From: Eremomyces bilateralis CBS 781.70
Lineage: Eukaryota; Ascomycota; Dothideomycetes; Eremomycetales; Eremomycetaceae
DNA: 64,000 nucleotides
Direction: 5' to 3'
Assembly (NCBI RefSeq): GCF_010015585.1
Contig: NW_022985076.1
Location: 248,001-312,000, forward strand
The notes below the pieces were generated by a model. That model did not search any database. It had not been told where the DNA came from and worked only from the letters and a program-made list of their open reading frames with translations. Positions 1 through 11,171 of the stretch are shown here, piece after piece; the first letter of the stretch is position 1, and each line of letters begins with the position of its first letter. The position numbers and the translations under genes are program-made.

Positions 1-611
1 GCATGGACACAGTCCAAAAACAATTTTGATTTCCGAAGCTGGATAGCCCACTGCATAAATTTGGAGTCGTCCACTGCCAAGTAATACGTCTTCCGTACTT
101 CGGCGGCTAGGTCGGTGGATCTGAGTCTTGTTCGGAAGTCGTGCGCAATCGCTGCGCTTGCATTGTGGAAATACACAAAGGCCAAATGGCTATCATCCCC
201 TGGCTCTCTGGGATATGCCAAAGTACGTTTCGCTGACTGGTAAATGTGTCTCATTCCGGCCACCTGCACTTCTTTCTCCTCCTTATCATCCTGGTAGATA
301 CAGAGAGCATCAATCCAGAACAGAGCCGACGATGTAATCTCCCGCTTCTGCCGTAATATTAGAAAACCCAGAGCGGAGACAAGATTCGTCCCTCCCCAGA
401 GAAAGCTACCATCTCCGCACGCGATGCGCTGTCTATCAGGGTTGGGGCCCCAGACGTACGACAGTGTTTCGAAGGGTCCTTTCGCTGTATCCGATCGAGT
501 GTGGATGATAGTAACCTCCGGAGTAATCGTGGACGGCGTGAATGATATGTCCGGAAGTCGGACGAGGCGAATTTCACCTTCAGTTAGCGGGCGGTATCGA
601 TAAACAGGCAT
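1..611 (-). CDS. HET-domain (heterokaryon incompatibility) protein, 3' end beyond window
   Basis: An open frame starts at the ATG at 611 and stays open for 203 codons to the left edge, so the C-terminal part lies outside the window. The translation has the usual order of a fungal HET domain: YRPLTEGEIRLVRL near the start, FETLSYVWG about 50 residues in, then LFWIDALCIYQDD and MRHIYQSAKRTLAYP. HET domains act in non-self recognition after hyphal fusion in filamentous ascomycetes. The family's usual CINQDD motif reads CIYQDD here. No intron is needed in the visible part. I cannot tell whether the whole gene is intact or which domain follows. The HET assignment is firm; partner and specificity are unknown. 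Confidence 0.85.
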   Translation of the reverse strand, partial: MPVYRYRPLTEGEIRLVRLPDISFTPSTITPEVTIIHTRSDTAKGPFETLSYVWGPNPDRQRIACGDGSFLWGGTNLVSALGFLILRQKREITSSALFWIDALCIYQDDKEEKEVQVAGMRHIYQSAKRTLAYPREPGDDSHLAFVYFHNASAAIAHDFRTRLRSTDLAAEVRKTYYLAVDDSKFMQWAIQLRKSKLFLDCVH

Positions 612-1508
612 TCTCTTTCTTGGACTATCTGTACTTCGATAGATGAAAGGGGCGTAAAAGGCGGTTAGTTGACTTAGAAGGCGAAATAGGAAGTAAAATC
701 TGGAGAACAAGGCATTCCAAGTCCTCACTTGATCGCTTTTTTTGGCGTTGCGAGTTGACGCCCTTTCATGCCATAATGAGGCTGTGTTTGACAGGAAATC
801 CGATGCTACCATTGGATACAGACGCAGGCAGCCACCAAGTTGATGATATTGGCCGAGGGTGCAGTCTCCATCGTCGGCACTACAGTAGGTGATGATACGC
901 ATAGAAAATAGTACAGTCCCGGTAGGCCGACTCTGGTTAATATCTAAAGAAACCCATAGATGTATAAAGCAGCATTTTAACGCAGGGAAAAGAGATTGTG
1001 TAGAAAGAAGGACATCAATCAGAGAAGGTTGCGTTGGTATGTAGCAACGTATTAGTACGAGTAGGTATCCGCTTACAAGCTTTAGAAGTGGTAACTTACA
1101 CTTTGGACTTACCCATAAAACAATAGTATGAAATTCAGGGAAACTAAAGTCAAAATCATAAAGTCTGCTTGGTCTTGGGGTCAGGTAGGAAATACATCGA
1201 TGTTGAGCAGCTTTCAGGAGATAATTCAAGCTAACTTAACCACTTCGGGATTAAAATACCACGCTACTTTCAGAACAGCCCCAGCATTGCGTCGTGTTGT
1301 TCATCTTGTTCATCATAGGCAACGTTAAGGTACCTCTTACTTACAAGAAACGTCGACGATCTCAAATGACTCAAATGCACGCTTCTGTAGCCAATTGCGG
1401 CTTTAGTGAGCACTTTCTCAATTGTTGAAACATGGGCGAACTATAGAGTACTGGAAAGACGAGAACCTGACTGCTTGTTGAGCTCGATACAAGGCATCCT
1501 CGTCCGCG
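612..1508. other. Intergenic, divergent promoter region of the HET and OPA3-like genes
   Basis: About 0.9 kb separates two divergently transcribed genes. Only short frames without recognisable motifs occur here. It presumably holds both promoters; I could not name a specific site. Confidence 0.6.
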
Positions 1509-2271
1509 ATGTCTCTGACTCTAAAGATTGGATCGCTTGCCATTCGAACCTTCGCCAAGCCGGTTGCCGTACGTACAAACCCACATGTATCTGCCCGGAA
1601 ACTAACGCGTGATCTAGAACTACATCAAGAGAAATGCCCACGAGCACGACCGATTCCGCAGGGGCTGCATCTCCTTCGCCCAACGCCTCCACCGCATCGA
1701 CATGCGCCTCCGCCTCGGCCTCCTCCAGGACCCTGCCGTCATCGAACGCCAGATCCAGCGCGAGATCAAGGACGCCGAGGCGAAGCGACTCGCGCTCCAG
1801 AACATGCCGACGGTCAAGACCGAATCGGAAACGCTCGTGTCCGAGGAGATAGCGAAGCGGGAGCGCCAGGGGATACGGGAGAAGGTGCGGTCGGAGAAGC
1901 ATATACCGCGGATCCGGCCGCTGTCGGAGGCGAAGGCGATAGAAACAGGGGCGAATTTCATGAGCGAGGCGTTCATGTTCCTGGTCGCGGGAGCGATCAT
2001 CGTGTTCGAGTCGTGGAGGAGCCGAAGGAAGGAGTTGAATAGAAGAGATATGGTCGCGGATCGGTTGGAGGCTTTGGAGGCGGAGAAAACTGAATTGCAG
2101 AGCAAGATCGAGCAGTTGGAGGCGGTGGTATTAGGGAAGAAGGCGGCCGTTCCGTCATCGCAGGCGGACGACACGGGAGCAGCCATGACACAGGCGGTCG
2201 GTAAGGAGCCTAGGTCGATATTGGCTTCCCTCCCGGATATTCGGAAGGTCTTCTCTAAACGAGATACTTAA
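1509..2271 (+). CDS. OPA3: OPA3-like mitochondrial protein
   Basis: Two exons, 1509-1568 and 1618-2271, are joined across a 49-nt intron (GTACGT donor, CTAAC branch, CTAG acceptor). This gives 237 residues. The start MSLTLKIGSLAIRTFAKP is the conserved OPA3 N-terminus, which resembles a mitochondrial targeting segment. After the splice come NYIKRNAHEHDRFRRGC and the block HRIDMRLRLGLL, both typical of the family. A hydrophobic stretch (FMSEAFMFLVAGAIIVFESW) follows, then a coiled coil rich in Glu, Leu and Lys. OPA3 proteins are small mitochondrial membrane proteins that affect mitochondrial morphology and lipid homeostasis; the biochemical activity is unsettled. The ATG at 1509 is chosen because the conserved motif begins there and the intron restores the frame exactly. 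Confidence 0.93.
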
Positions 2272-2517
2272 AACCTCTTTCCGCGGTTTAGCTCTGGCGA
2301 TTGGATCCGAACGCTCGAATGCCATTGTGTATATCACGAATCTTCTCTTGATGGTACTGGTTTTTGATTGGGACGGTGTATTTATTTGGGAACTCATCTC
2401 AGCGAAGATGCTACGAAACGGAAAAGAGACAACGTATAGATATGTAGACTATTGTCCTGAAATATCAGGCCTGCCATTTGATGGCAACATGATCTACGGA
2501 GGATAAATCCGCCCGAC

Positions 2518-3633
2518 TCACTTCATCCCTGAAATGTACCTATGCTGCGTCGTCACCGCCGTGACGTTGAACGTCATCCCAACGCTGATCTCCGTCGGCT
2601 CCTTTCTCGGGATACAATGCATCCCAAACGCAGGCTTGAAAGTGAATCCATGATCGATCCGTCGGAACTCCATCATCAAGTCCCACGGCTGCTTGGGATG
2701 CTCCTCGGCCGTATCCGGATCCACGTTCGGCACTCTGCACCTCAAGCAACGAGAGATGACTTGCATATCGAGCGTATCCTTGCTCTCGCTCTTTTCCGCG
2801 CCGGTAATCCGGACCTCGCTCCAGATATCCTCGCTCCACGCGTCGCCGCCTTCGACGATGATATTCGGCCGGAACCGCTCCATCACCAACGTCAGATCCT
2901 CTCCCTCCTCTTCCAGCCGCGCGTTCAGATCTTTCAAGCTCGCTTCCGACGTGACCATCACCGGCATGATATCCGGGTACGCGATGTACTCTTCCCGCCC
3001 GATGATCTCCGGGTTACCGTTCCCTCGGAGCACGCGCTTCTCGGGGCCTTTTCTCACTAGGAGGACCTCGCGACCGAACAACTCGGTGAGGGGCGCGGTC
3101 ATGCTAGCGGGATACGCCCAGCCGTCCGTGGTGGTTTTCCAGATGATGGTGGGGACCAGTTCGGTGTTCTGCTTCAGCCATTTCTCCGACGGGTGGGCGG
3201 CGATGCGGATCGTGACATCGGGTGGGTTCGGGAGAACTTTCGACGGACGGACGGTGACCACCAGCTCATCCGACTTCGCGTCGTAGACGGGGGTGATGAG
3301 CGTCATTTTTGCCATTTCCCGGATGGTAAGGAATTTCTTGGTCGCTGCGTCCACGAACATCCATTGACGGTCGAGCTCCAGGCCGGTCTTCAGCATCTTG
3401 GACTTCTCAAGGCGGATTCCACGACATGATTTGATGGGATAGGTGTACAGTCCCGTTATCTTGGTGGGTGGCGGCAGTGGAATCTCTGTATTTGGTGCGG
3501 GGGTCTGGGGAGTCCGCGTCTCGAAGAAGTAAATGAGAAGAGGGACCGTCGTGAATAAGAAGGCAAACAAGGTAGTGAATAGTCCCCCGACGGTGATTTC
3601 GAACTCCTCCATGTTGAAGAGTTGGTCGAACAT
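2518..3633 (-). CDS. MOSC-domain protein, mARC-like molybdenum cofactor enzyme
   Basis: One exon encodes 371 residues from the ATG at 3633. The frame is open upstream but has no further ATG there, so this start is preferred; an upstream exon cannot be excluded. A single membrane segment lies near the N-terminus (VGGLFTTLFAFLFTTVPLLI). It is followed by the MOSC N-terminal beta-barrel start ITGLYTYPIKSCRGI and then the MOSC domain with FRPNIIVEGGDAWSED. The Cys-rich segment SRCLRCRVPNVDPDTAE carries the Cys expected to bind the molybdenum atom. Order and length fit the mitochondrial amidoxime reducing component family, which reduces N-hydroxylated compounds at the outer mitochondrial membrane. 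The substrate in fungi is not established. Confidence 0.88.
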   Translation of the reverse strand: MFDQLFNMEEFEITVGGLFTTLFAFLFTTVPLLIYFFETRTPQTPAPNTEIPLPPPTKITGLYTYPIKSCRGIRLEKSKMLKTGLELDRQWMFVDAATKKFLTIREMAKMTLITPVYDAKSDELVVTVRPSKVLPNPPDVTIRIAAHPSEKWLKQNTELVPTIIWKTTTDGWAYPASMTAPLTELFGREVLLVRKGPEKRVLRGNGNPEIIGREEYIAYPDIMPVMVTSEASLKDLNARLEEEGEDLTLVMERFRPNIIVEGGDAWSEDIWSEVRITGAEKSESKDTLDMQVISRCLRCRVPNVDPDTAEEHPKQPWDLMMEFRRIDHGFTFKPAFGMHCIPRKEPTEISVGMTFNVTAVTTQHRYISGMK

Positions 3634-4539
3634 TTCGATTCCGTCGTCCACCGTGTCTGAGTACCAAAAAGATCGAATGCGCAACCAAAAGCTTAGCGGG
3701 TGTGATGATGATGGCTTATACCATTCACTCTCTGTTCCGTAGTCTGGGTCTCGTACCGGATTAAACAGTAGATATCCCTTTTCTATGTTCTTGAAAAGAA
3801 GACTGTGAGATGCATCTGATGTACGTATCAGGTTTGCAGCTTGATGACTTTGACGTCCAATATCACTTGCCTAATCCGGAAAGGCTGATATCATAAATCT
3901 GCTGGAACGTCTCCGCTCGAGATCTACGGGGAATTTTTCACCTGCAATTGCACTTAACCGTAAGGAGAGCGTGGAATCTGCATATAAACTAGACCGTTGG
4001 TCCCTTACCTAGGCACATAAGCATTGGTTAAATAGTTCGCAGGATGAAAAAAGGCCCAGACTCGCCTGAAGCAGTAAGCAGGGCAAACCCCACGGGTCCC
4101 GATTACAGACGCTTATGAATCCCGGAAATCAATTGTATGATACAGGATCCAATACGAACTCACAAAACCATTCCGAAGGGCGAAATAATGTAGCGGCATT
4201 CACGTGAGTAATACGGTGGTCGTACCAATCGGCATGCGAAAAGGTCAAGGCAATAGCCTTCTCATTGTTTAGTGGGTATGCGAATATCGGAACTGGAAGA
4301 TGCTACTCTAAATAGTACTCCGGAATCCATGCTATTCTTCCATGATTTTTGGGTCGAAGCGATTCGTCCCTGTCGCCGCATGGGCGCTTCAACTCTTTCT
4401 TCCACTGCGGAAAGAGTGCTGTGACGCCGTGAAACGCCGTCAGAGGTCCGAAACCATGACCTTAGACTCCACGCGTTCCATTAGCTTCTTCCTCCGTAGA
4501 GGTGCTCATTGCGCGCATGTGTCGATCATCCATCCTCTC
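3634..4539. other. Intergenic, 5' of the MOSC gene and 3' of the mit1 gene
   Basis: About 0.9 kb between two minus-strand genes. No coding motif, RNA gene or repeat is recognisable. The short plus-strand frame at 4342-4617 overlaps the 3' end of mit1 and shows no family signal. Confidence 0.5.
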
Positions 4540-7500
4540 TCATTGATACCCCACCCCCTGCATAGCATTCGCCAACCTCTCCTCCATGGTCTGCGGCCGA
4601 CTCTGTGGCGGCCGTGACCCTTGCTGCGTACTTTGCGGTTGGTACGAATAGGGCAGAGCGTTCAAGCCACCCAGGCCACCATGCTGCGCTTGATTGATCA
4701 ACATATTAGCCGCCTGCAGTCCGCGTGCGACCGCGGGGTTGTTCGATATCACCTGGCCCGACACCGCGTGATGAGCGGTTTGTCTCGCTTGATTCGCCGC
4801 GCCGTCCCGTCCGGGAACAGCGATGCCCATTTTATTCTCTCGCTCTTTCTTCTTCCGCTGGACCAAGTGGCCTTTCACACCACGGAGATACTTGATGGCC
4901 GCGTCTACGAGCTCTTGGTCCTCGTTGCTCATCTGCAGGCAAGCTATCATTTCACGAACTTGGGTTTCGGAGTTGATATGCGGACATGTTCGACCTTGGC
5001 CATAGTGAGCGAGGCCGCAGAGCGGACAGTGTTCCACACCAGCGACTTTCAACGGACAAGATCCGACGGCATGTACCTGTGAACAAGCAGGACAGGCGCG
5101 TTGTTTTGGTAGCGGCTTGTGAGGATTTGTGGGGTCGGGGATCGGCGGAGCGAGGAGCCTCGCTTTGGGAACTCGCACGCGTTTGAATGGAGCTGCCGAG
5201 GATTAACAGAGTTCCAAGTGGTGGAAACAAGATACTCACCAGAATTCGATCCATACTTGACCCTCCCATTTCCGCCTGAAAGTTCCTGTGCCTGGGACTT
5301 AAGAACAGAGGGAGGCGCAGCCCCTGGAAACGCTCTGACATCGGGTCCAGTATCAGGTTCAGCAGTCGCTCCAGCAAAAGCAAGTCCCCCCTTTGGATCT
5401 GCCACAAACCTCTCTACCAACTCACCAGGCTGAAGAGGTACAGTCGGTTCTTCTTCACTCTCCTCTTCTTCCGCGCCCTCGTCTTGAAAGTCCGTGTCGC
5501 TGTCGGCACTGTCGGCATCACGCATGCGGCGGTTGCGTTTTTTGATCGGCGGGAGATCTTTATCTCCAACGACTTCCGCATCAAGATGATTGCCTCCGGA
5601 ATAGTCAACTACCGCTTTGGTCCGCCTTCCACGCCCCAGCAACTGTTCTCGAGCACGAGCTTCCTCGGCAGCCATGCGTTCACGCTCACTAAGGATCTTG
5701 GTCCACACGGTAGGGTCCGGTTCATCATCGGACTTGTCGTCCAGGGTATCCTGTAACCCGTCGTTCTCCCAGACTCGCGCGAAGCTGAATTGCGTGTCGG
5801 CCGATTGATTGGCTCCGGTCTTCGTGCTTTCGATCATCGACCGATCGAGCAGCTTCTCGATGGCGGTATCATCGTACTTGATCTCCACTTCCTCATTTTT
5901 CTCGTCGGAAAACAATTCGGCGGCACCGTGCCTCAAGATAGAGGCCACATCACGGTCCTCGAGGTCATCGGCGTCAAGTGTACCGACGATGACGTGCTCC
6001 AACGCCATCTTCTTCCGGCCGATGGAGAGGATCTTTTCCTCTGGCGAGGCACGGGTCATCATCTGGAAGCAGACGACCTTGTGAGTCTGACCGATGCGAT
6101 GAGCTCGCGAAATGGCCTGGAGGTCTTGATGGGGGTTGAAGTCCGGGTCAAGAAGGATGACAGTGTCAGCCGTGGCAAGATTGATTCCGACACCACCTGC
6201 CCGAGTTGAAAGAAGGAATGCAAAGTACGGAGAATCCGGCGCGTTGAACTGATCGATTCGTTTCTGTTTCTCCATTGCGGAGATCGTTCCATCAAGGCGG
6301 CGATGAAGTAAGCCCAGACCATCAAGGAAGTCTTCCGCGATGCTCAACATATCCAAGAATTGGCTGAAGATGAGACAACGGTGCCCACGCTCTTTGAGCT
6401 TCGGAAGGATCATCTCAAGCCACTGGAGCTTTGCAGAAGCCTCGACAAGATTGCGATGCAGCACGATAGAGGATTCATTGCGCTCCTCAATCTCTTGATT
6501 ATAGACGAAGGGATGGCACAATACTTTTCGAAGCTGCATCAGCACGTTGTTCAGGTTCGCACGATCATTCTTGTGTACCGTCTGGCGGTTAACCAGGGTC
6601 TTGAGCAACTCGGGCTTTTGGGCCAGGATCGACTTGCAAACCTTTTTCTGAAGGAAGCTCATTGTAATCGGGACAATGACATGACCCAACGGAGGAAGAA
6701 TGTCGCTAAGAGCTTGCACCTTGGTCCTGCGGAGGATGTAAGGCCGAATCAGTTCATGCAGCTCTTTAATGCGTTCGTTCGTAAGATCCTCAAAGTGCGC
6801 GTCCAGGCTCCCGGCGTGGTTCTGATCATCGAGGAATTGAAGGAGATTGAACAGCTCGCGGGCGTTGTTCTGCAGCGGCGTGCCGGTCATAAGGATGCGG
6901 AAGGCAATCTTGAAGCTTTTCAATGCGGTATACAGTCGTCCAGAATCATTCTTAAGCCGCTGACCTTCGTCCACGATAAGTCCTTGCCACGGCACGCCTC
7001 TCAAAGGAGCTCGAGCGTCGTCGTCGGAAACCGCATCGTATGAAGTGACGACAATGTGCGCCTTCAGATCCTTGCTCTTATCCGGGTAGAGTTCATACTC
7101 CTTAGATAGCATACGAGCAGCCGCAGTGCCGTAGTAAGTGACGACTTTAAGATTCGGTGCCCATTTTTGGATCTCGCGACGCCAGTTCGGACAGGTTGAA
7201 TTTGGAACGACCACAAGGAAAGGCCAGCAGTGATACTCGTGCACCATATGCGCAAGGAAACCAATGATTTGAATCGTTTTTCCCAGACCCATCTCGTCGG
7301 CCAAAATCCCGTTCGCTTGCTGATGCCATCGGTAGTAGATCCAATTCAAACCTTCCAACTGATAATCCATCATCTTCATGTCTTTCTCGAGGTCACCAAA
7401 GTTGGGCGGTTGCTTCTTCAGCTCAAGCTTGATGAACTGTTGTGCGCGGGCCTTTTCCAAACGACCTCTGAGTGGGCCGCTCTTGGGGATCCGGATATAC

Positions 7501-10105
7501 CTCCCCACAACCCAATCTTTATACGCAGTCTTAAAATCATCCCATCGTTCCCCGTCTTCGGTGGTGGGGACGGTTTCCCAGACTGCTTCTTCGTAAGGTA
7601 GACCCTTGTACTTGATCAGAGCCTTGTCGACTTCTTTCATGCGAGCAATGTCGACCTGTTCGGTTTGGACGTCAACGTAATTCGTATACTTCACACTTAA
7701 AACAATGTCAATCCGGAGGAAGTCTTCCGGGATAGCATCCTCAGTCCTCATCTTTGGGCCAGTGTCTTTGGTCGTAAATGCGCGCCGCATTGCAGGGGCA
7801 GTCACTCCCCAGGTCCAGCCACCAGGCATCCATTTGGCACGGAAGTAAGAGAGCTTCTCCCACTTGACCAAGTATTCTAGCTCCTCCTGATACATTTCAC
7901 TCGCTCCAATGCCCTGCACATACGTATCTGGATCGATGGGTCGCCATGCGATCATCCCAGAAACTTTCGCGGGCATCGTGGAGCAGTCCTGACATTTGAA
8001 GTCCCGCGAGTATTCGTAGAATCGAGTCTGGGCAAGTTCATAGACATCTTGAGCATCTACCGACATCTGGACCGCGTTTCGAGGTGTCAGATGATGGAAA
8101 TGGAAGGCCAGCCAACAGTGTGTGCAGCGGAAGAGCACGCAATCGACGTTGTTAATCAGCTTCGTGTCGACATCAATGATCGGATCATCTCCGAAATTCT
8201 CTTGGCGTTCCTTCTGCTCTTGTTGTGTGGACTTGCGTTCACGGAAGGGTGCGCAAGCCGGACCGGTCTCCTTGCAAATTTGACATTGGCCGTGATCGGG
8301 AGCGGTGTGGTCTTTCTTGCGGGCCACATTCACACACCGACGACATTGTAAGACAAAGTTGTCAGGAGCAACTTTGGAAACAATGTGTTCTCTGCCGGTC
8401 CGATGACCAATGCACTGCGGATGGTAGGCAAGGACACAACCTTGGCAAAAGATCAATTGTCCACCAGGCAGGCCACAGCTATCGCAATACTGGCAGTGTC
8501 GTTTGCGGAACTCATTCGTCGTGGGCAAGTCCTGGTAGATCTCCTTGGTGACCTGAACTTTCGGCGCTGCCTTTTCGTTGCCGGAATCGTCTCGGTAGAT
8601 GTCTTCAACATCGATTTTTTGCATGTCCTCTTGATGGCGGTTTGCACGACCAGATCGCCGGGTAGGACCGTCATTGCAGCGTCCCTTGCGCTTCTTCGAT
8701 AGTAGAACATCAGAGCGCAAGAGATTGAACGCGTTGTTGCTACCGTCCTCACCCTCGTCGTCCGAATCTTTCCGGCGCAAAGAATACCGTTCGCTTCGCC
8801 TGGTGATATTGCCGTTACGTGTAGTCTTCTTCTGTACCTTGCGTATCTTGCGTTTGCTACGCCGCGGGCGCCCGTAGTCATCCTCATCCACATTGCTAGG
8901 GCTCCCCTCAGTCTCATCTTCGCTCACTGGGTAATGGATACCGTCAGATTCCGAACTGTCATCTCGATGGCGTCGCTGGTTTCCGGTCACTCTTCGGCGT
9001 TTGGAGGTATGACGCCCTGCAAAGCGACTGCTGGGGCCTTCGCCGTCTGAAAACTCCACATCCACCCAATCAACGTAGCCCTCTCGCATGGTTGATTTCC
9101 GTGTCTGTCTCGGTTGAGCCATCTCGCTGTCGTCACTCTCGGGTTCGTCTGCTTGAAATCTGTGAAGTGCCGCTCTACCGTTGGTGAGCTTCAGCAGATT
9201 GTCAAAGATGACCTTTAGCTCTAATGATTAGTGACTGATATCGTTTGTATGTTGCAGAAAGCTGGGTTTAAACCGCGATTTAAGTGGGGTCGGATTGAGA
9301 CAGGTGAAGAGGAAGCAAGACAGTAAGTGAGGGATGAGTATATCTAGGGGTGAGATATGTCACCTTGCGATGGTTAGGCAGAAGTGGCTGAAAAGAAATC
9401 GAGTAAGGCGTATTATTAGAGGAAGATGTTGAGGTCACAGGGCTGATGCGACTTCTAAAATGCGCCTGGTAGGTTCATCTCATGGCCAAGTCGCCTCCCC
9501 TGACGCGCTCGAGGTGAGAAGTCACTTTAAGCAGCAGGACTTAGAGAACAGTCCGAGGAAATTAAAGAGCGCGTGAGTAGACTGGTAAGAAATCGAGAGA
9601 ATTGAGTGTGAGGAGTAGAGGGGGGAACCGAGACCACGACAGAGAAGTGTCAAAGAGTGTAAGGAAACCGATGAAGAGACCGGGCAGAAGGAATCGGACT
9701 TACCATCTGTTCCCGTCCATACGCGAATCGAATGTTATAAGACAGTCCACCGTCGATGTCGTCCACTTCATCGAGTACCCTTCGTACAACCATCTCGTCC
9801 GGATCATCATGATATACTCCCTTCCCCTTGAACGGAGGAATGACCACTCCTACAAACGCACTAGACACGACGGCCAAGTCTTCTTCATCGGCATCCTTCT
9901 TGTCGACATCATCGATATCCATACCATCCTCAAATCCAAGTCGATTTGAAGGCGGCGAGCTCTCCTCACCCTCGGCCACGAACAGTTGCCCGGGTGGCGA
10001 ATGAACGACTTTCTGCTTCTCGGGTCGGGGAGCGTCATGTTGAAAGGACGCGAGGGCGGTGTTCGCGTCCAAAGACCCTTCTTCGGAGGAGTCGCGTTCA
10101 GACAT
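4540..10105 (-). CDS. mit1: Mit1/CHD-type SNF2 chromatin remodeller
   Basis: Three exons are inferred: 10105-9704, 9212-5240 and 5192-4540 (introns of 491 and 47 nt), giving 1675 residues in one frame. Exon 1 is acidic and ends in a chromo-like segment (VRRVLDEVDDIDGGLSYNI) that continues across the splice into VIFDNLLKLTNGRAALHRF. Next come a PHD-type finger (CDSCGLPGGQLIFCQGC, near residue 377), a second Cys/His cluster, a chromodomain-like LVKWEKLSYFRAKW, and the SNF2 ATPase with ADEMGLGKT, a DEGQ box and SRAHRIGQ. Exon 3 adds a Cys-rich zinc-binding C-terminus (CPACSQVH, CPLCGLAHYGQGRTCPH). This order matches fission-yeast Mit1, the remodeller of the SHREC heterochromatin-silencing complex. 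The link of exon 1 rests on frame and motif continuity, not on transcripts. Confidence 0.88.
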
Positions 10106-11171
10106 AGTGGAATCAGAATACTACAAAAGGACTTTGAGATCAAAGGTCGGTCGTGGAGAGCGAGGTGTGGTGTCTATCAAGCCATCGATGTGTGGATGGT
10201 GCGGTGGATAGCGGTGGAGGCATAGTGAAAGTATGAGGAACCTGCCAACACCAAAAGAAGTGGGAAGTGAAAATGAAGTGTAGTTAAGAAATGAAAGTGA
10301 GAAATGCCCAAGTTCCGGCCAAGTTCCGAAGTACCTCCAATTCCGGTATTAATGAAGCTCCCCAGGACGCGATTCACACCCGACTCAAACGACGCGTTTT
10401 GGAACAGGTCACGTGCCACATGAAATGATAGGTCACGGAACTATCATGTGGCCCCGTATTCCACCACTTGACACTTGTTGGTTGTGCAGTTCTAATTATT
10501 ATCATTATCGTTCAAATTTCTATGTTCATGCCTGTTACAAACGTTACTTATTAAGGTATTGTGAAGAAATGTGGATATGAAGGTGCTAGATGCCATGGCC
10601 AGACATACACGACGACTTATAGTTGTCACAGAATATCTGTGTTTCTTGGCGTTTCCCCACGGCTTCATTCCGTATTCGATTCTATCCCTATTCTTTCCCT
10701 CTTTAGGGAGTAGATCACCATTGTAAACCATATAAAATAGCTGCAGGAACAGCCTGTTTTCGTAGGATCCGGCTCTTCAGGGTCAAGTTCAATCTATCTA
10801 CGCTCTTTTGGAATCTAACGGGGTTTTCCCACCGTGTCTCTGCATTAATCACCTGATTGAGCGAAACTGCTATTTATCTCACAATAGTTAACTAAGTTAA
10901 CTTAACTTAGTTAGTTAGTGGCTATTAGTTAACTATCATGAACACTGAACGCGCTAAAAGGCACGAGACGCGTCGGTTCACATGGAAGCCACGTAACCCC
11001 GTGATCCATCGATTTGATACCATATCACGTGACATCGTCGACTCTGGTGATCTAGTCCAGAGCTTGGTGGTTGTCCGATCTTTTTCTTCGATACAAGATT
11101 TATGAACCGTACATATAAATCTAGTCGTTTTCTCTCGAAGAAATGGCGCGCTGCATCCCCCGAACTGAGCG
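10106..11171. other. Divergent intergenic region, mit1 / MRM1
   Basis: About 1.1 kb between divergent start codons. It holds an AT-rich inverted repeat (10884-10936) but no recognisable gene. Short frames here have no conserved motif. Confidence 0.6.
10884..10936. repeat. AT-rich nested inverted repeat
   Basis: The outer arms atagttaacta (10884-10894) and tagttaactat (10926-10936) are exact reverse complements. Nested inside, the 9-nt arms at 10890-10898 and 10904-10912 pair across a 5-nt spacer. The GTTAAC core recurs. It could extrude as a hairpin or bind a dimeric regulator; no function is shown. Confidence 0.75.
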
